Shown here in pieces: positions 48,915 through 55,914 of a DNA stretch of 55,914 bases (positions are counted from its first letter, which is position 1; each line of letters opens with the position of its first letter). The DNA is taken from NCBI GenBank assembly GCA_900317375.1, contig ONGJ01000023.1, positions 1-55,914 of the forward strand, in the 5' to 3' direction. Both the position numbers and the translations under genes were made by a program. The notes below the pieces were generated by a model. It worked only from the letters and a program-made list of their open reading frames with translations, was not told the origin of the DNA and made no database searches. This DNA comes from an uncultured Eubacteriales bacterium. GTDB lineage: Bacteria; Bacillota; Clostridia; Oscillospirales; Oscillospiraceae.

Positions 48915-49829
48915 ATGAAGGAAGACCTGAAGTATACCCTGATGGTCATCGGGATGATCGTGTCCTGGTCCATCTATTACGCGGTCAGCAAAGTGGTGGT
49001 CAGCGCCACGGGTTCGCCCCTGCTGGCAGGTTTCCTGCTGCGCTCGGCGGCCCTGGTGTTCCTGACAGTCCAGCTGCTGGCGGACGGAAACTTCAGCCGG
49101 CTCTTCCACCAGGGGAAAGCCGTCCGCATTCTGCTCATTATCGGTGTGTTCGGCTTCCTTCTGGACCTGTTTGCCAACCTCGGGTACGCAAACGGCGATC
49201 TGAGCACCGGCACGGCGCTGCTGAAAACCGACGTGCTGATGGTCAACCTCGCTACGGTCATGCTGTATCACAAGCGGCTCTATATTTCGGACTGGATCGG
49301 GACGGCCGTGATGCTGCTGGGCGTGCTGCTGGTGCTGGGCGTGGATTTCGCCGGCATGAGCATTCATGTGACGGACCTGTATTTCCTGCTCTCGGCACTC
49401 TGCGTGAGCATCAACGCCTTCATCATCAAGGCGGCGCAGGAAAAGTATCACGAGGATGCGGATATGATTTCCTACTACAACAACGCGGTGGTGCTGATCC
49501 TGTTCGCAGGCAGTGCCGTGCTGGCCGGAGACCTGCACCTGCCGCAGAACATGGGGGCAGGCTTCTGGTGGCTGGTGACGCTGGGCGGCCTTGCACAGAC
49601 GGGTATTTATTTCTTCTATTACCGCAACCTGAAACACTTTGAAGTATGGCTGGTCAAGCTGTACCTGCTGCTGATGCCGGTGCTGAGCTGCTTTATCGGG
49701 GTGTTCTTCCTGAATGAGGAGCTGACCGTGAAAAAGCTGCTGGGCATTCTGGTGGTGCTGGCCGGCGCGGCGGTGATTCTGCTGCGTGCCCGCATCAACC
49801 ACGAAGGCCGTCCGGTGAGAGAAAACTGA
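48915..49829 (+). CDS. DMT-family (EamA) transporter, candidate DHPS exporter
   Basis: The 304-residue protein has ten predicted membrane spans and two EamA repeats (for example NGDLSTGTALLKTDVLMVNLATVML and GIYFFYYRNLKHFEVWLVKLYLLLMPVLSCFIGVFFLNEEL, where PVLSCFIGVFFLNE is the family signature). It starts 13 nt after the reductase gene. Sulfoglycolytic bacteria must expel the C3 sulfonate end product; this is the only efflux-type gene in the operon, so it is the natural candidate. Import of a related compound cannot be excluded. Confidence 0.72.
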   Translation: MKEDLKYTLMVIGMIVSWSIYYAVSKVVVSATGSPLLAGFLLRSAALVFLTVQLLADGNFSRLFHQGKAVRILLIIGVFGFLLDLFANLGYANGDLSTGTALLKTDVLMVNLATVMLYHKRLYISDWIGTAVMLLGVLLVLGVDFAGMSIHVTDLYFLLSALCVSINAFIIKAAQEKYHEDADMISYYNNAVVLILFAGSAVLAGDLHLPQNMGAGFWWLVTLGGLAQTGIYFFYYRNLKHFEVWLVKLYLLLMPVLSCFIGVFFLNEELTVKKLLGILVVLAGAAVILLRARINHEGRPVREN

Positions 49830-49841
49830 AAGAGGAGTCCT

Positions 49842-51074
49842 ATGCCGTATCAGGGTGACAACTTAATCAGCGTCAAGCGCGGCAACCGGAGTGCGGCATT
49901 GGGAATTCTCCATGAGAAGGGGGCCATGTCGCGCAAGCGTCTGGCCGAGCATATGAACCTGACCCCGGCGGCCATCACCAAGATCGTCGGCGAGATGCTC
50001 GAGGAGGGGCTGCTGCTGGAGGGCGAGATCCTGCAGAGCAGCGGCGCCGGCCGGCGGGAGATTCTGATCGACCTGAACCCGGAGGCCGCAGTCGCCCTGG
50101 GCGTGCTGATCAACCTGAGGCAGGCCATCGTCTCGGCGGTACGCCTGGACGGCAGCGTGATCTTTTCGGAGGAGAGCAGACTGGCGGTGAAGGCGGATGC
50201 GGATGAAACCGTGTGCTGCCTTGCCGGGAGGCTCGATGAGCTGACCCGGGAGTATCGAATCGACGAGGAACGCATTATCGGCGTCGGCATCGCTGTAAGG
50301 GGCATCTGTGCCTCGGACGGGAGAACCGTAGTCAACAGCTTCGGCGCTCTCAACAGGGAGAACTATCCGCTGTGCGAGCGCTTTGAAGAGGCGACCGGGC
50401 GCCCCTGCTTCATGGCCAACAACGTCAGGGCACTGTTTGCGGCCCACTGCTTTTCGGCCCGCGAGGCGGAGGGGCATTCCCAGTTCTTCCTGCGCTGCGA
50501 ATACGGCATCGGCGCCTCGCTGTCCATCGACGGAAAGATCTGGCACGGCGTTACCGAACAGTGTGCCGAGATCGGCCACATCCCAGTCGTGCGGCGGGGC
50601 GGAAAGCCCTGCTCCTGCGGGAAGAGCGGCTGTCTCGAGACCATTGCGTCGCCGACGGCCATCCGCGAGGATGCCCTGAAAATCCTCTCGGAAGAGAATA
50701 CGCCGATCCTCTGGAACCTGGTAAAGAAAAAAGGCGAGGACGTTCTGCAGCTGGAGCTGGCGGATGTGTTTGCGGCGGCGAAAAACGGCGATGCACAGGT
50801 CGCGGAGATCGTAGACCGCGCGGCATCTGCCCTGGCCATGGCCCTGAAGAGCGTCATCTATCTGGTGGATCCGGAAAAGATCGTGCTCTACGGAAAAATG
50901 TTCGAGGACAGCTATTATCTCTCGCGCCTGCTGGCAGAGATGCAGGAGGGTGTGGACGGCGGACACGCGGTCAGCGTGGAAAAAAGCCGTTTTAACCAGC
51001 AGCTGGAAACAAAGGCGGCCGGTCTCGTGGCGGTGGATGCCTTTTTCCGCAGCGGCGGCATTCCGGCGGCCTGA
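49842..51074 (+). CDS. ROK-family transcriptional regulator of the sulfoquinovose locus
   Basis: The 410-residue protein has an N-terminal winged helix (SRKRLAEHMNLTPAAITKIVGEMLEEGLL) and a ROK sugar-kinase-like domain containing the zinc motif EIGHIPVVRRGGKPCSCGKSGCLE. The phosphotransfer DG..G motif of true kinases is not clear, so it is a regulator rather than a kinase. Last gene of the catabolic operon, 12 nt after the exporter. It probably represses the three operons through the TTAATTAAC/GTTAATTAA palindromes and is released by SQ or a downstream sulfosugar. Confidence 0.82.
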   Translation: MPYQGDNLISVKRGNRSAALGILHEKGAMSRKRLAEHMNLTPAAITKIVGEMLEEGLLLEGEILQSSGAGRREILIDLNPEAAVALGVLINLRQAIVSAVRLDGSVIFSEESRLAVKADADETVCCLAGRLDELTREYRIDEERIIGVGIAVRGICASDGRTVVNSFGALNRENYPLCERFEEATGRPCFMANNVRALFAAHCFSAREAEGHSQFFLRCEYGIGASLSIDGKIWHGVTEQCAEIGHIPVVRRGGKPCSCGKSGCLETIASPTAIREDALKILSEENTPILWNLVKKKGEDVLQLELADVFAAAKNGDAQVAEIVDRAASALAMALKSVIYLVDPEKIVLYGKMFEDSYYLSRLLAEMQEGVDGGHAVSVEKSRFNQQLETKAAGLVAVDAFFRSGGIPAA

Positions 51075-51090
51075 AAAAACAACAGAAGAA

Positions 51091-51132
51091 AATCGGAAAC
51101 CGGCAGCGAAAATGCTGCTGGTTTCCGACTTT
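51091..51132 (+). terminator. Terminator of the sulfoquinovose catabolic operon
   Basis: A 15-bp stem (51093-51107 with 51114-51128, one wobble) and a 6-nt loop are followed by CTTTC. It lies between convergent genes. Confidence 0.75.
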
Positions 51133-51137
51133 CAAGC

Positions 51138-51446
51138 TTATTCTTCCGCTTCCTCCGGCTGTGCGGCACAGAGACTGCGGGCTTCCTCCAGCCTGCTCTC
51201 GGGGACATAGATATCCGTCCCCTGACCGCTCATCCCGAGAACCACCTTGCCGAAGCTGCCGTTGCCGGGGTAATCCCGCAGGCAGGGAATCCCGTAGGCC
51301 TCCAGCATGTTGATCATGATTTCATCGGTAAGATCCGGCGCTCTGCAGTTGCAGAGGAAAACGGCCTTTTCCGGTTCGCCGACCGCGGTTTTGGGCCAGC
51401 GCTCCTGCAGATCCGAGGGCAGGCTCTTTCCCCAGGACAGTTCCAT
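51138..51446 (-). CDS. DUF2007-like protein
   Basis: A 102-residue protein. The central MINMLEAYGIPCLRDYPGNGSFGKVVLGMSGQGTDIYVPESRLEEARSL matches DUF2007, a PII-C-terminal-like domain called a putative signal transducer, with no defined function. An N-terminal FLCNCRAPDLTDEI strand supplies the rest of the ferredoxin-like fold. It starts at ATG 51446 with AGGGGGGA upstream, and has its own promoter, so it is monocistronic. Confidence 0.78.
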   Translation of the reverse strand: MELSWGKSLPSDLQERWPKTAVGEPEKAVFLCNCRAPDLTDEIMINMLEAYGIPCLRDYPGNGSFGKVVLGMSGQGTDIYVPESRLEEARSLCAAQPEEAEE

Positions 51447-51468
51447 TTTCAATCCCCCCTTTTCTGTC

Positions 51469-51497
51469 ATTATAGCGTATAAGTGCAGAATTGTCTA
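51469..51497 (-). promoter_or_regulatory. Promoter of the DUF2007 gene
   Basis: TAGACA (51497-51492), a 17-nt spacer and TATAAT (51474-51469) lie on the minus strand. Confidence 0.7.
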
Positions 51498-51570
51498 CCG
51501 ATCCGGCGGTCTATTTCCCTTTGATAAGATAATATATTAAGATAAACATAAATAGAGATCGGGTGATTCT

Positions 51571-54372
51571 ATGAAAAAGATAATCAAAGGCATCTCTGTT
51601 CTTTTGACTGTGTGCCTGCTGCTCAGCGTTACGGGCATATCCGCGCTGGCCGAGACGCCGCCGGAAGACAAGATGGTAACGAAAGAACCGAAGCCTGAGT
51701 CGGTTGAGGTGGATGTTGTGGTTGATGCTCCGCCTGTCGAAACACCGACAGGTCAAACATCGCCTGCCGAAACACCGACAGCCCAAACGTCGACTGCCGA
51801 AGCATCGACAACCCAAACGTCGACTGTCGAAGCATCGACAACCCAAACGTCGACAGCCGAAGCATCGACAGCCCAAACGTCAGCTGGTGAAGCATCGACA
51901 GCCCAAACGTCAGCTGGTGAAGCATCGACAGCCCAAACGTCGACTGCCGAAGCATCGACTGCCCAAACATCAGATGCAGTTGTTCCTGCTGAAGCATCTG
52001 CGCCAGCAGTGAATGATGGGACACCCGCATCCGAGGAGTCCGAATCCAAGGAACCAGCATCTGAGGAGTCCGAATCCAAGGAACCCGCATCCGAGGAGTC
52101 CGAATCTGAGAAGCCTGCATCCGAGGAGCCCGCATCTGAGGAGTCCGAATCCAAGGAGCCCGCATCTGAAGAGTCCGAATCCAAGGAGCCCGCATCCGAG
52201 GAGGCCGAATCTGAGAAGTCTGCATCCGAGGAACCTGCATCCGAGGAGTCCGAATCCAAGGAACCCGCATCCGAGGAGTCCGAATCCAAGGAACCCGCAT
52301 CCGAGGAGTCCGCATCCGAGGAGTCCGCATCCGAGGAGTCCGCATCCGAGGAGTCCGCATCCAAGGAGCCCGAATCCAAGGAGCCCGCATCTGAGGAGTC
52401 CGAATCCAAGGAGCCCGCATCCGAGGAACCCACATCTGAGAAGCCTGCATCTGAGGAACTCGAATCCAAGGAGCCTGCATCTGAAGAGCCTGCCGGCAAA
52501 GAGCCGGTGTCCGAGAAACCCGATACGCAGCAGGCAGATGCTGTCAGTGAATCCCCTGCGGTGCTGCGCAGTGCAGAACTTCGGGTTGGAGATCACATGA
52601 TTACGGTCACCGGCGAGCTCCCGGAGGGGACCGAGCTTAAAGTGGTGAAAATCCCGGAAGACGTTGTCACCGGGATGACCGGAAAGAAAACGCTTTTCAC
52701 CTATGATATCTGTCTGATGCTTGACGGTCAGGTCTGGCAGCCGGAAGACTATGGCAAAGACGTGGAAGTGACGATCAGCAATGCGGCAGATGCAGGCGGG
52801 GAAGATGACATCAGTATTCTCCATGTGAAGGCAAGCGTCATTGATAGAGAGGGAAAACTCTCAGAAGGCGCTTTGGCAGCGGCTTTGAAAGGCCTTGCTG
52901 ATGGAAGTGTGGGAAAGGAGAACCTCAGTACCGACAAAAGCTCGAACGGCTTTTCTTTCCGGACTTCCAGCTTCTCTCTGTATCTGGCCGAGATGAAGAA
53001 TTCAGGGCAGAGCGTGCTGCTGGTTTCCAATTCAGAAAATGCCGGAGACAGTGAAGCTGAGGCCGAGCAGAACGGCATCGTCCTGAAAGGCGAAGGGAGC
53101 TTCGACATCCTCGTCACGGGGACTCTGGAGACCGAAGGCACCCCGGTTCTGATCAGCAAGGAGGTAACGCCGGAAAATGTATCGATCACGGTGTGGAAGA
53201 TTGACGGCGCTGTGAAAGACGCGGAAGGCGAAGAGCACGTCGTCGCGGAAGGCACGCCGGGGACGGAGCCTAAGACGATAACCGACGATTCCAGAGAGGT
53301 GGAACGGTCAATTCACTATATCATCCGTGTTGAACCCTCCCAGCAGGACATGATCGGCCTTTCCGGAACGGAAGAGGTGCACGGTTACGACACCGCGACC
53401 GAGAACAGCACGGTCACGCTGAAGGTCAGGGTTCCGGACGGCTATACGCTGACAGGGGCCTACAACGGGGAAGGCGAAAAGATCGCCCTTGAGAAGGACC
53501 CGGACGGGAACTATTACGTGGAGGTCCCCAGAGGCGGCGGCGTTTTCCTCAGCGTGGAGCTGGAGAAAGACGAAGATCACGACACGGACTGGGGAGACTG
53601 GAGCTATAGCTGGAGCCCCTGTTCCGAAAAGAACGAGGACAAGGACCGGTTCTGCATCGTCAGCTTTGATTTCAACGGCGGTACACTGAACGGAAGCGCC
53701 GGCCCTGTTTTCACTCGGGTCGAAATCGGCGAGACCGTGACCCTCCTGGACGCGCCGACAAGGCCGGGCTACCGTTTCGTCCGCTGGGCGTCTTCTCCCG
53801 AGGTCTCTGTCAGCATGCCGGGGGAAAGCTTCACGCTGACCGAGTGTGTGCGCTTTGTCGCAGTCTGGGACGGACCGGCCTGGCCTGTCGGCGGCGATCA
53901 TGACGATGACGACGATGACGATGATGACGACGAGGATGAAGGCCCGGATGTGACCGAGACGGTCCGGATCGACCAGGACAGCGACGAAGAGCTGAACCTC
54001 AGCAGCGTCCGGGTCACGGGCGAGAAGGCGACCGGCATTGAGATCCTCTCGGCTACCCAGGAGATCGACGTCGACCGTGACGTGACCGTCAAAGGCGGCA
54101 CGGGGGGCGCAGCCGGCATCGACATCACGGCAGCCGGACGGACGGTAACCGACGAGGTGGAGATCGGCGACGGGATGACGGTAAGCGCAGCCGGCGGAAA
54201 CGCAGCCGGGGTTCAAACCGCGGCGTCTTCCGGCGGACAGATCGATCTGCTGATCCAGGGCGATACCGGCGTGTCCTCGGATTCCGGGACAAGTACGGGG
54301 ATTGCGGCTTTCGCGGACAGCTCCAGCGGCGTGGCAATTGTCATCGAAGGGGATCTGATCACAAAGGGCTGA
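51571..54372 (+). CDS. Large secreted repeat protein with InlB-type B repeat
   Basis: 933 residues. A signal peptide (about 1-27, cut after SALA) is followed by two low-complexity zones. One is a T/S/A-rich stretch of 10-residue units (about 60-135), the other an S/E/K/P-rich stretch of 5-residue units such as ASEES/ESKEP (about 152-310). Next come beta-rich domains, one Listeria-Bacteroides (InlB B) repeat near 700-765 (FDFNGGTLNGS...RPGYRFVRW), an Asp-rich linker (about 772-788) and a G/A/T-rich beta-helix-like C-terminus. There is no LPXTG motif or membrane anchor, so it is released or attached non-covalently. Function unknown; an adhesin or surface role is likely from architecture. Confidence 0.82.
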   Translation: MKKIIKGISVLLTVCLLLSVTGISALAETPPEDKMVTKEPKPESVEVDVVVDAPPVETPTGQTSPAETPTAQTSTAEASTTQTSTVEASTTQTSTAEASTAQTSAGEASTAQTSAGEASTAQTSTAEASTAQTSDAVVPAEASAPAVNDGTPASEESESKEPASEESESKEPASEESESEKPASEEPASEESESKEPASEESESKEPASEEAESEKSASEEPASEESESKEPASEESESKEPASEESASEESASEESASEESASKEPESKEPASEESESKEPASEEPTSEKPASEELESKEPASEEPAGKEPVSEKPDTQQADAVSESPAVLRSAELRVGDHMITVTGELPEGTELKVVKIPEDVVTGMTGKKTLFTYDICLMLDGQVWQPEDYGKDVEVTISNAADAGGEDDISILHVKASVIDREGKLSEGALAAALKGLADGSVGKENLSTDKSSNGFSFRTSSFSLYLAEMKNSGQSVLLVSNSENAGDSEAEAEQNGIVLKGEGSFDILVTGTLETEGTPVLISKEVTPENVSITVWKIDGAVKDAEGEEHVVAEGTPGTEPKTITDDSREVERSIHYIIRVEPSQQDMIGLSGTEEVHGYDTATENSTVTLKVRVPDGYTLTGAYNGEGEKIALEKDPDGNYYVEVPRGGGVFLSVELEKDEDHDTDWGDWSYSWSPCSEKNEDKDRFCIVSFDFNGGTLNGSAGPVFTRVEIGETVTLLDAPTRPGYRFVRWASSPEVSVSMPGESFTLTECVRFVAVWDGPAWPVGGDHDDDDDDDDDDEDEGPDVTETVRIDQDSDEELNLSSVRVTGEKATGIEILSATQEIDVDRDVTVKGGTGGAAGIDITAAGRTVTDEVEIGDGMTVSAAGGNAAGVQTAASSGGQIDLLIQGDTGVSSDSGTSTGIAAFADSSSGVAIVIEGDLITKG
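51751..51971. repeat. 30-bp tandem repeats in the secreted protein gene
   Basis: Seven or eight imperfect units encode TSTAEASTAQ-like decapeptides. Unit-to-unit differences are few, so copy number may change between strains. Confidence 0.85.
52027..52500. repeat. 15-bp tandem repeats in the secreted protein gene
   Basis: About thirty units of 15 bp alternate ASEES-, ESKEP- and ASEEP-type codes. High similarity between units makes the zone prone to expansion, contraction and assembly error. Confidence 0.85.
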
Positions 54373-54418
54373 GATCAGACACCGCCCCGAAAGAATAAGA
54401 CAGACACGGGAGCAATGC

Positions 54419-54472
54419 GGCAGGCCCGGCAATCTGATCAGATGAACGATCAGACTGTCGGGCCTGTCCTTT
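54419..54472. terminator. Terminator after the secreted repeat protein gene
   Basis: A long stem (CAGGCCCG...CTGATC with GATCAG...CGGGCCTG, 54421-54466) is followed by TCCTTTT. It separates convergent genes. Confidence 0.75.
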
Positions 54473-54510
54473 TGGCTTTTCGCCCGCCCTTGCGGGAAGA
54501 CGCGCAAAGC

Positions 54511-55716
54511 CTACGCTTTGTTCAGACGCCCGGCGCAGGCCTGCGCTTTCCGGGCCGTCTCTTCTTCGTCGATCCCCAGCAGGCGGCCGTCACGGACGAC
54601 CTCACGCCCGGCAACCACCACCAGAAACAGATCGCCAGCCTTCCCGACGCTCAGCTGTCCGATGTCGTCACGGCCCAGGACGGCAGCGCCGCCACGGGTG
54701 GCCATCTTCAGAAGCTCATAGCCGGAGGGGGCACCGCTCCCGTAGGTCAGGCGGTGCAGCAGGTAAGCGGCGCGGATTTCGGCCATCAGGTTCTGACCGT
54801 CGTTGGAGGCGGCGCCATCCACCGCCAGGGAAACACGGATGCCGAGGCGCAGCATGTCCGGGATGCGGCATACGCCGGAGGAAAGCTTCATGTTCGACAC
54901 CGGGCAGTGTGCAATGCCGGTTCCAGTATCGGCAAGAAGACGCAGCTCGTCATCGTTGAAATGAATCCCGTGGGCATACCATACGTCCGGGCCGATCCAT
55001 CCGCTTTTTTCCATATAGGCAAGCGGACGCATGCCCACCTTTGAGAGGGTAAAATGCTCTTCATCCTTCGTCTCGCACAGGTGCGTGTGCAGCCTGACAC
55101 CCAGGGGGGCAAGGGAAACCTGATGCATGGCAAAGGGCTTCGGATCGTGGTACTTCTCCACCAGACGCCGGCTGTCCTTCAGAATGACATCCACCGGCTG
55201 GACAAGCTCATCCGGAGGCAGGCCTCCGTCCGATTTTCCCAGAGACATGCTGCCTCTGGTGGCGTGAAAACGGATGCCCAGCAGATCCGCTGCCTCGAAC
55301 TGCCGGTCGATAAAATGCTCTGACCCGACCCGCGGGAAGACATAGTGGTGGTCCATGGCGGTCGTGCAGCCGTTTCGAAGCAGCTCACCCAGCCCGGTCA
55401 GACTGCTGTAAAAGATACAGTCCTCATCCAGACCTTTCCAGATCTCGTACAGGGTGACAAGCCAGGGAAACAGCTCCATCTTCTGCACCTGAGGCAGATT
55501 CCGCGTGAAGGTCTGATAAAGGTGATTGTGCGTGTTGATCAGGCCCGGATACACAAAGCAGCCGTCGGCCGGGATCTCGCGGTCCGCCTGCCGGGCTTCG
55601 TTTCCGATATAGGTGATGACGCCGTCTTCAATCAGGATGCTTTCGTTTTTCAGAATGCGGTCCTCGTCATCGACAGTGACGATGGCCAGGGCGTTTTTTA
55701 CAAGCAGGGAGCTCAT
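54511..55716 (-). CDS. 8-oxoguanine deaminase-like amidohydrolase, probably internally deleted
   Basis: A 401-residue metal-dependent hydrolase of the ATZ/TRZ group, closest in look to 8-oxoguanine deaminase, which is about 450 residues. Metal and active-site motifs are present: H63-x-H65 (NTHNHLYQ), THLCET, AHGIHFNDDE and VDGAASNDGQN. Two stretches expected in the family seem absent without loss of frame. About 20 residues are missing after SLAP (residue 204, DNA near 55104) and about 30 after GDLFLV (residue 366, DNA near 54618). Activity is therefore doubtful. ATG 55716 follows GAGGAGAAGGA and has a good promoter. Confidence 0.75.
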   Translation of the reverse strand: MSSLLVKNALAIVTVDDEDRILKNESILIEDGVITYIGNEARQADREIPADGCFVYPGLINTHNHLYQTFTRNLPQVQKMELFPWLVTLYEIWKGLDEDCIFYSSLTGLGELLRNGCTTAMDHHYVFPRVGSEHFIDRQFEAADLLGIRFHATRGSMSLGKSDGGLPPDELVQPVDVILKDSRRLVEKYHDPKPFAMHQVSLAPLGVRLHTHLCETKDEEHFTLSKVGMRPLAYMEKSGWIGPDVWYAHGIHFNDDELRLLADTGTGIAHCPVSNMKLSSGVCRIPDMLRLGIRVSLAVDGAASNDGQNLMAEIRAAYLLHRLTYGSGAPSGYELLKMATRGGAAVLGRDDIGQLSVGKAGDLFLVVVAGREVVRDGRLLGIDEEETARKAQACAGRLNKA

Positions 55717-55747
55717 GATTCCTTCTCCTCTCGTCTGTGCTGATTGA

Positions 55748-55776
55748 AGTATAATGGGAGAAACCGGCGAATGCAA
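55748..55776 (-). promoter_or_regulatory. Promoter of the amidohydrolase gene
   Basis: TTGCAT (55776-55771), a 17-nt spacer and TATACT (55753-55748) lie on the minus strand. Confidence 0.65.
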
Positions 55777-55838
55777 GCTGTTTTTCGTGGTCCGCATGAG
55801 AAGCGGGCGGAGAAGAAAGCGGCTTCCACGGAAGGCGC

Positions 55839-55867
55839 TTGACACGAAAAACAGAGGGGACTATCAT
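55839..55867 (+). promoter_or_regulatory. Promoter of the gene entering the right edge
   Basis: TTGACA (55839-55844), a 17-nt spacer and TATCAT (55862-55867) lie 32 nt upstream of a probable ATG. Confidence 0.7.
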
Positions 55868-55898
55868 ACTGTTAACTTATCCGACGGGGGATGTATCA

Positions 55899-55914
55899 AT
55901 GACCGGTCCTGCCG
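55899..55914 (+). CDS. Start of an unidentified gene (cut by window edge)
   Basis: An ATG at 55899 begins MTGPA and runs off the window. GACGGGGGA lies 7-8 nt upstream and a good promoter precedes it. Too little is present to name a product. Confidence 0.45.

Noticed and set aside
49842-51074. Sugar kinase (glucokinase) for the ROK gene
   Set aside because: It has an N-terminal winged-helix DNA-binding domain and about 410 residues, the ROK regulator layout; kinases of the family are about 300 residues without the HTH.
51629-52824. Long open frames on the minus strand across the repeat zones
   Set aside because: They are simple consequences of 15- and 30-bp repeats lacking stops in several frames. 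The plus frame has the signal peptide and folded downstream domains.

Overview
The window looks like a chromosomal segment from an anaerobic Bacillota of the Clostridia type. Supporting signs are a valine T-box leader, a ferredoxin-type flavin thioredoxin reductase, near-consensus TTGACA/TATAAT promoters, strong AGGAGG ribosome sites with many TTG/GTG starts, and Clostridia-like versions of most housekeeping proteins. The genus cannot be fixed from sequence alone. The core is GC-rich; the block at about 2.9-15.4 kb is visibly more AT-rich and is foreign.

Layout. 1-1.9 kb: 5' end of smpB (minus) and an IMP dehydrogenase. 1.9-15.5 kb: a tRNA-Ser(GCT) integration hot spot. The intact tRNA is at 15421-15512. 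A 23-bp copy of its 3' end lies at 2848-2870 and a second, diverged copy at about 1901-1922. Between the last two is a decayed older insertion (STAS gene fused to a truncated phage-like gene). Between 2848 and 15443 is a 12.6-kb integrative mobilizable element: DUF4143 ATPase, a lantibiotic-type ABC exporter with its two-component system, DUF3847 protein, oriT, MOBQ-type relaxase, primase, SF3 helicase, excisionase and tyrosine integrase.

15.5-37.7 kb is mostly housekeeping: beta-CASP RNase, a T-box-controlled valS / coiled-coil / signal peptidase operon, ferredoxin-type thioredoxin reductase, glnS followed by a frameshifted uvrB, a Tat-exported old-yellow-enzyme-like flavoprotein, polA with an ATP-cone protein and a K+ channel carrying a RyR domain, and a convergent pair encoding an Hsp70-like membrane protein and a second membrane protein.

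37.8-51.1 kb is the metabolic highlight: a complete-looking sulfoquinovose catabolic locus of the transketolase type (sulfo-TK). It has a YihQ-type sulfoquinovosidase, an ABC sugar importer, a FucI-like isomerase, a split transketolase, an RpiB-like isomerase, an iron-type alcohol dehydrogenase (sulfolactaldehyde reductase candidate), a DMT-family exporter and a ROK regulator. The same palindromic operator type lies at all three operon promoters. The inferred scheme is: glycoside hydrolysis, SQ to sulfofructose, two transketolase cleavages with an intervening sulfoerythrose isomerisation, reduction of sulfolactaldehyde to dihydroxypropanesulfonate, and export.

51.1-55.9 kb: a DUF2007 protein, a large repeat-rich secreted protein, an 8-oxoguanine-deaminase-like amidohydrolase that seems to lack two internal segments, and the first codons of a further gene.
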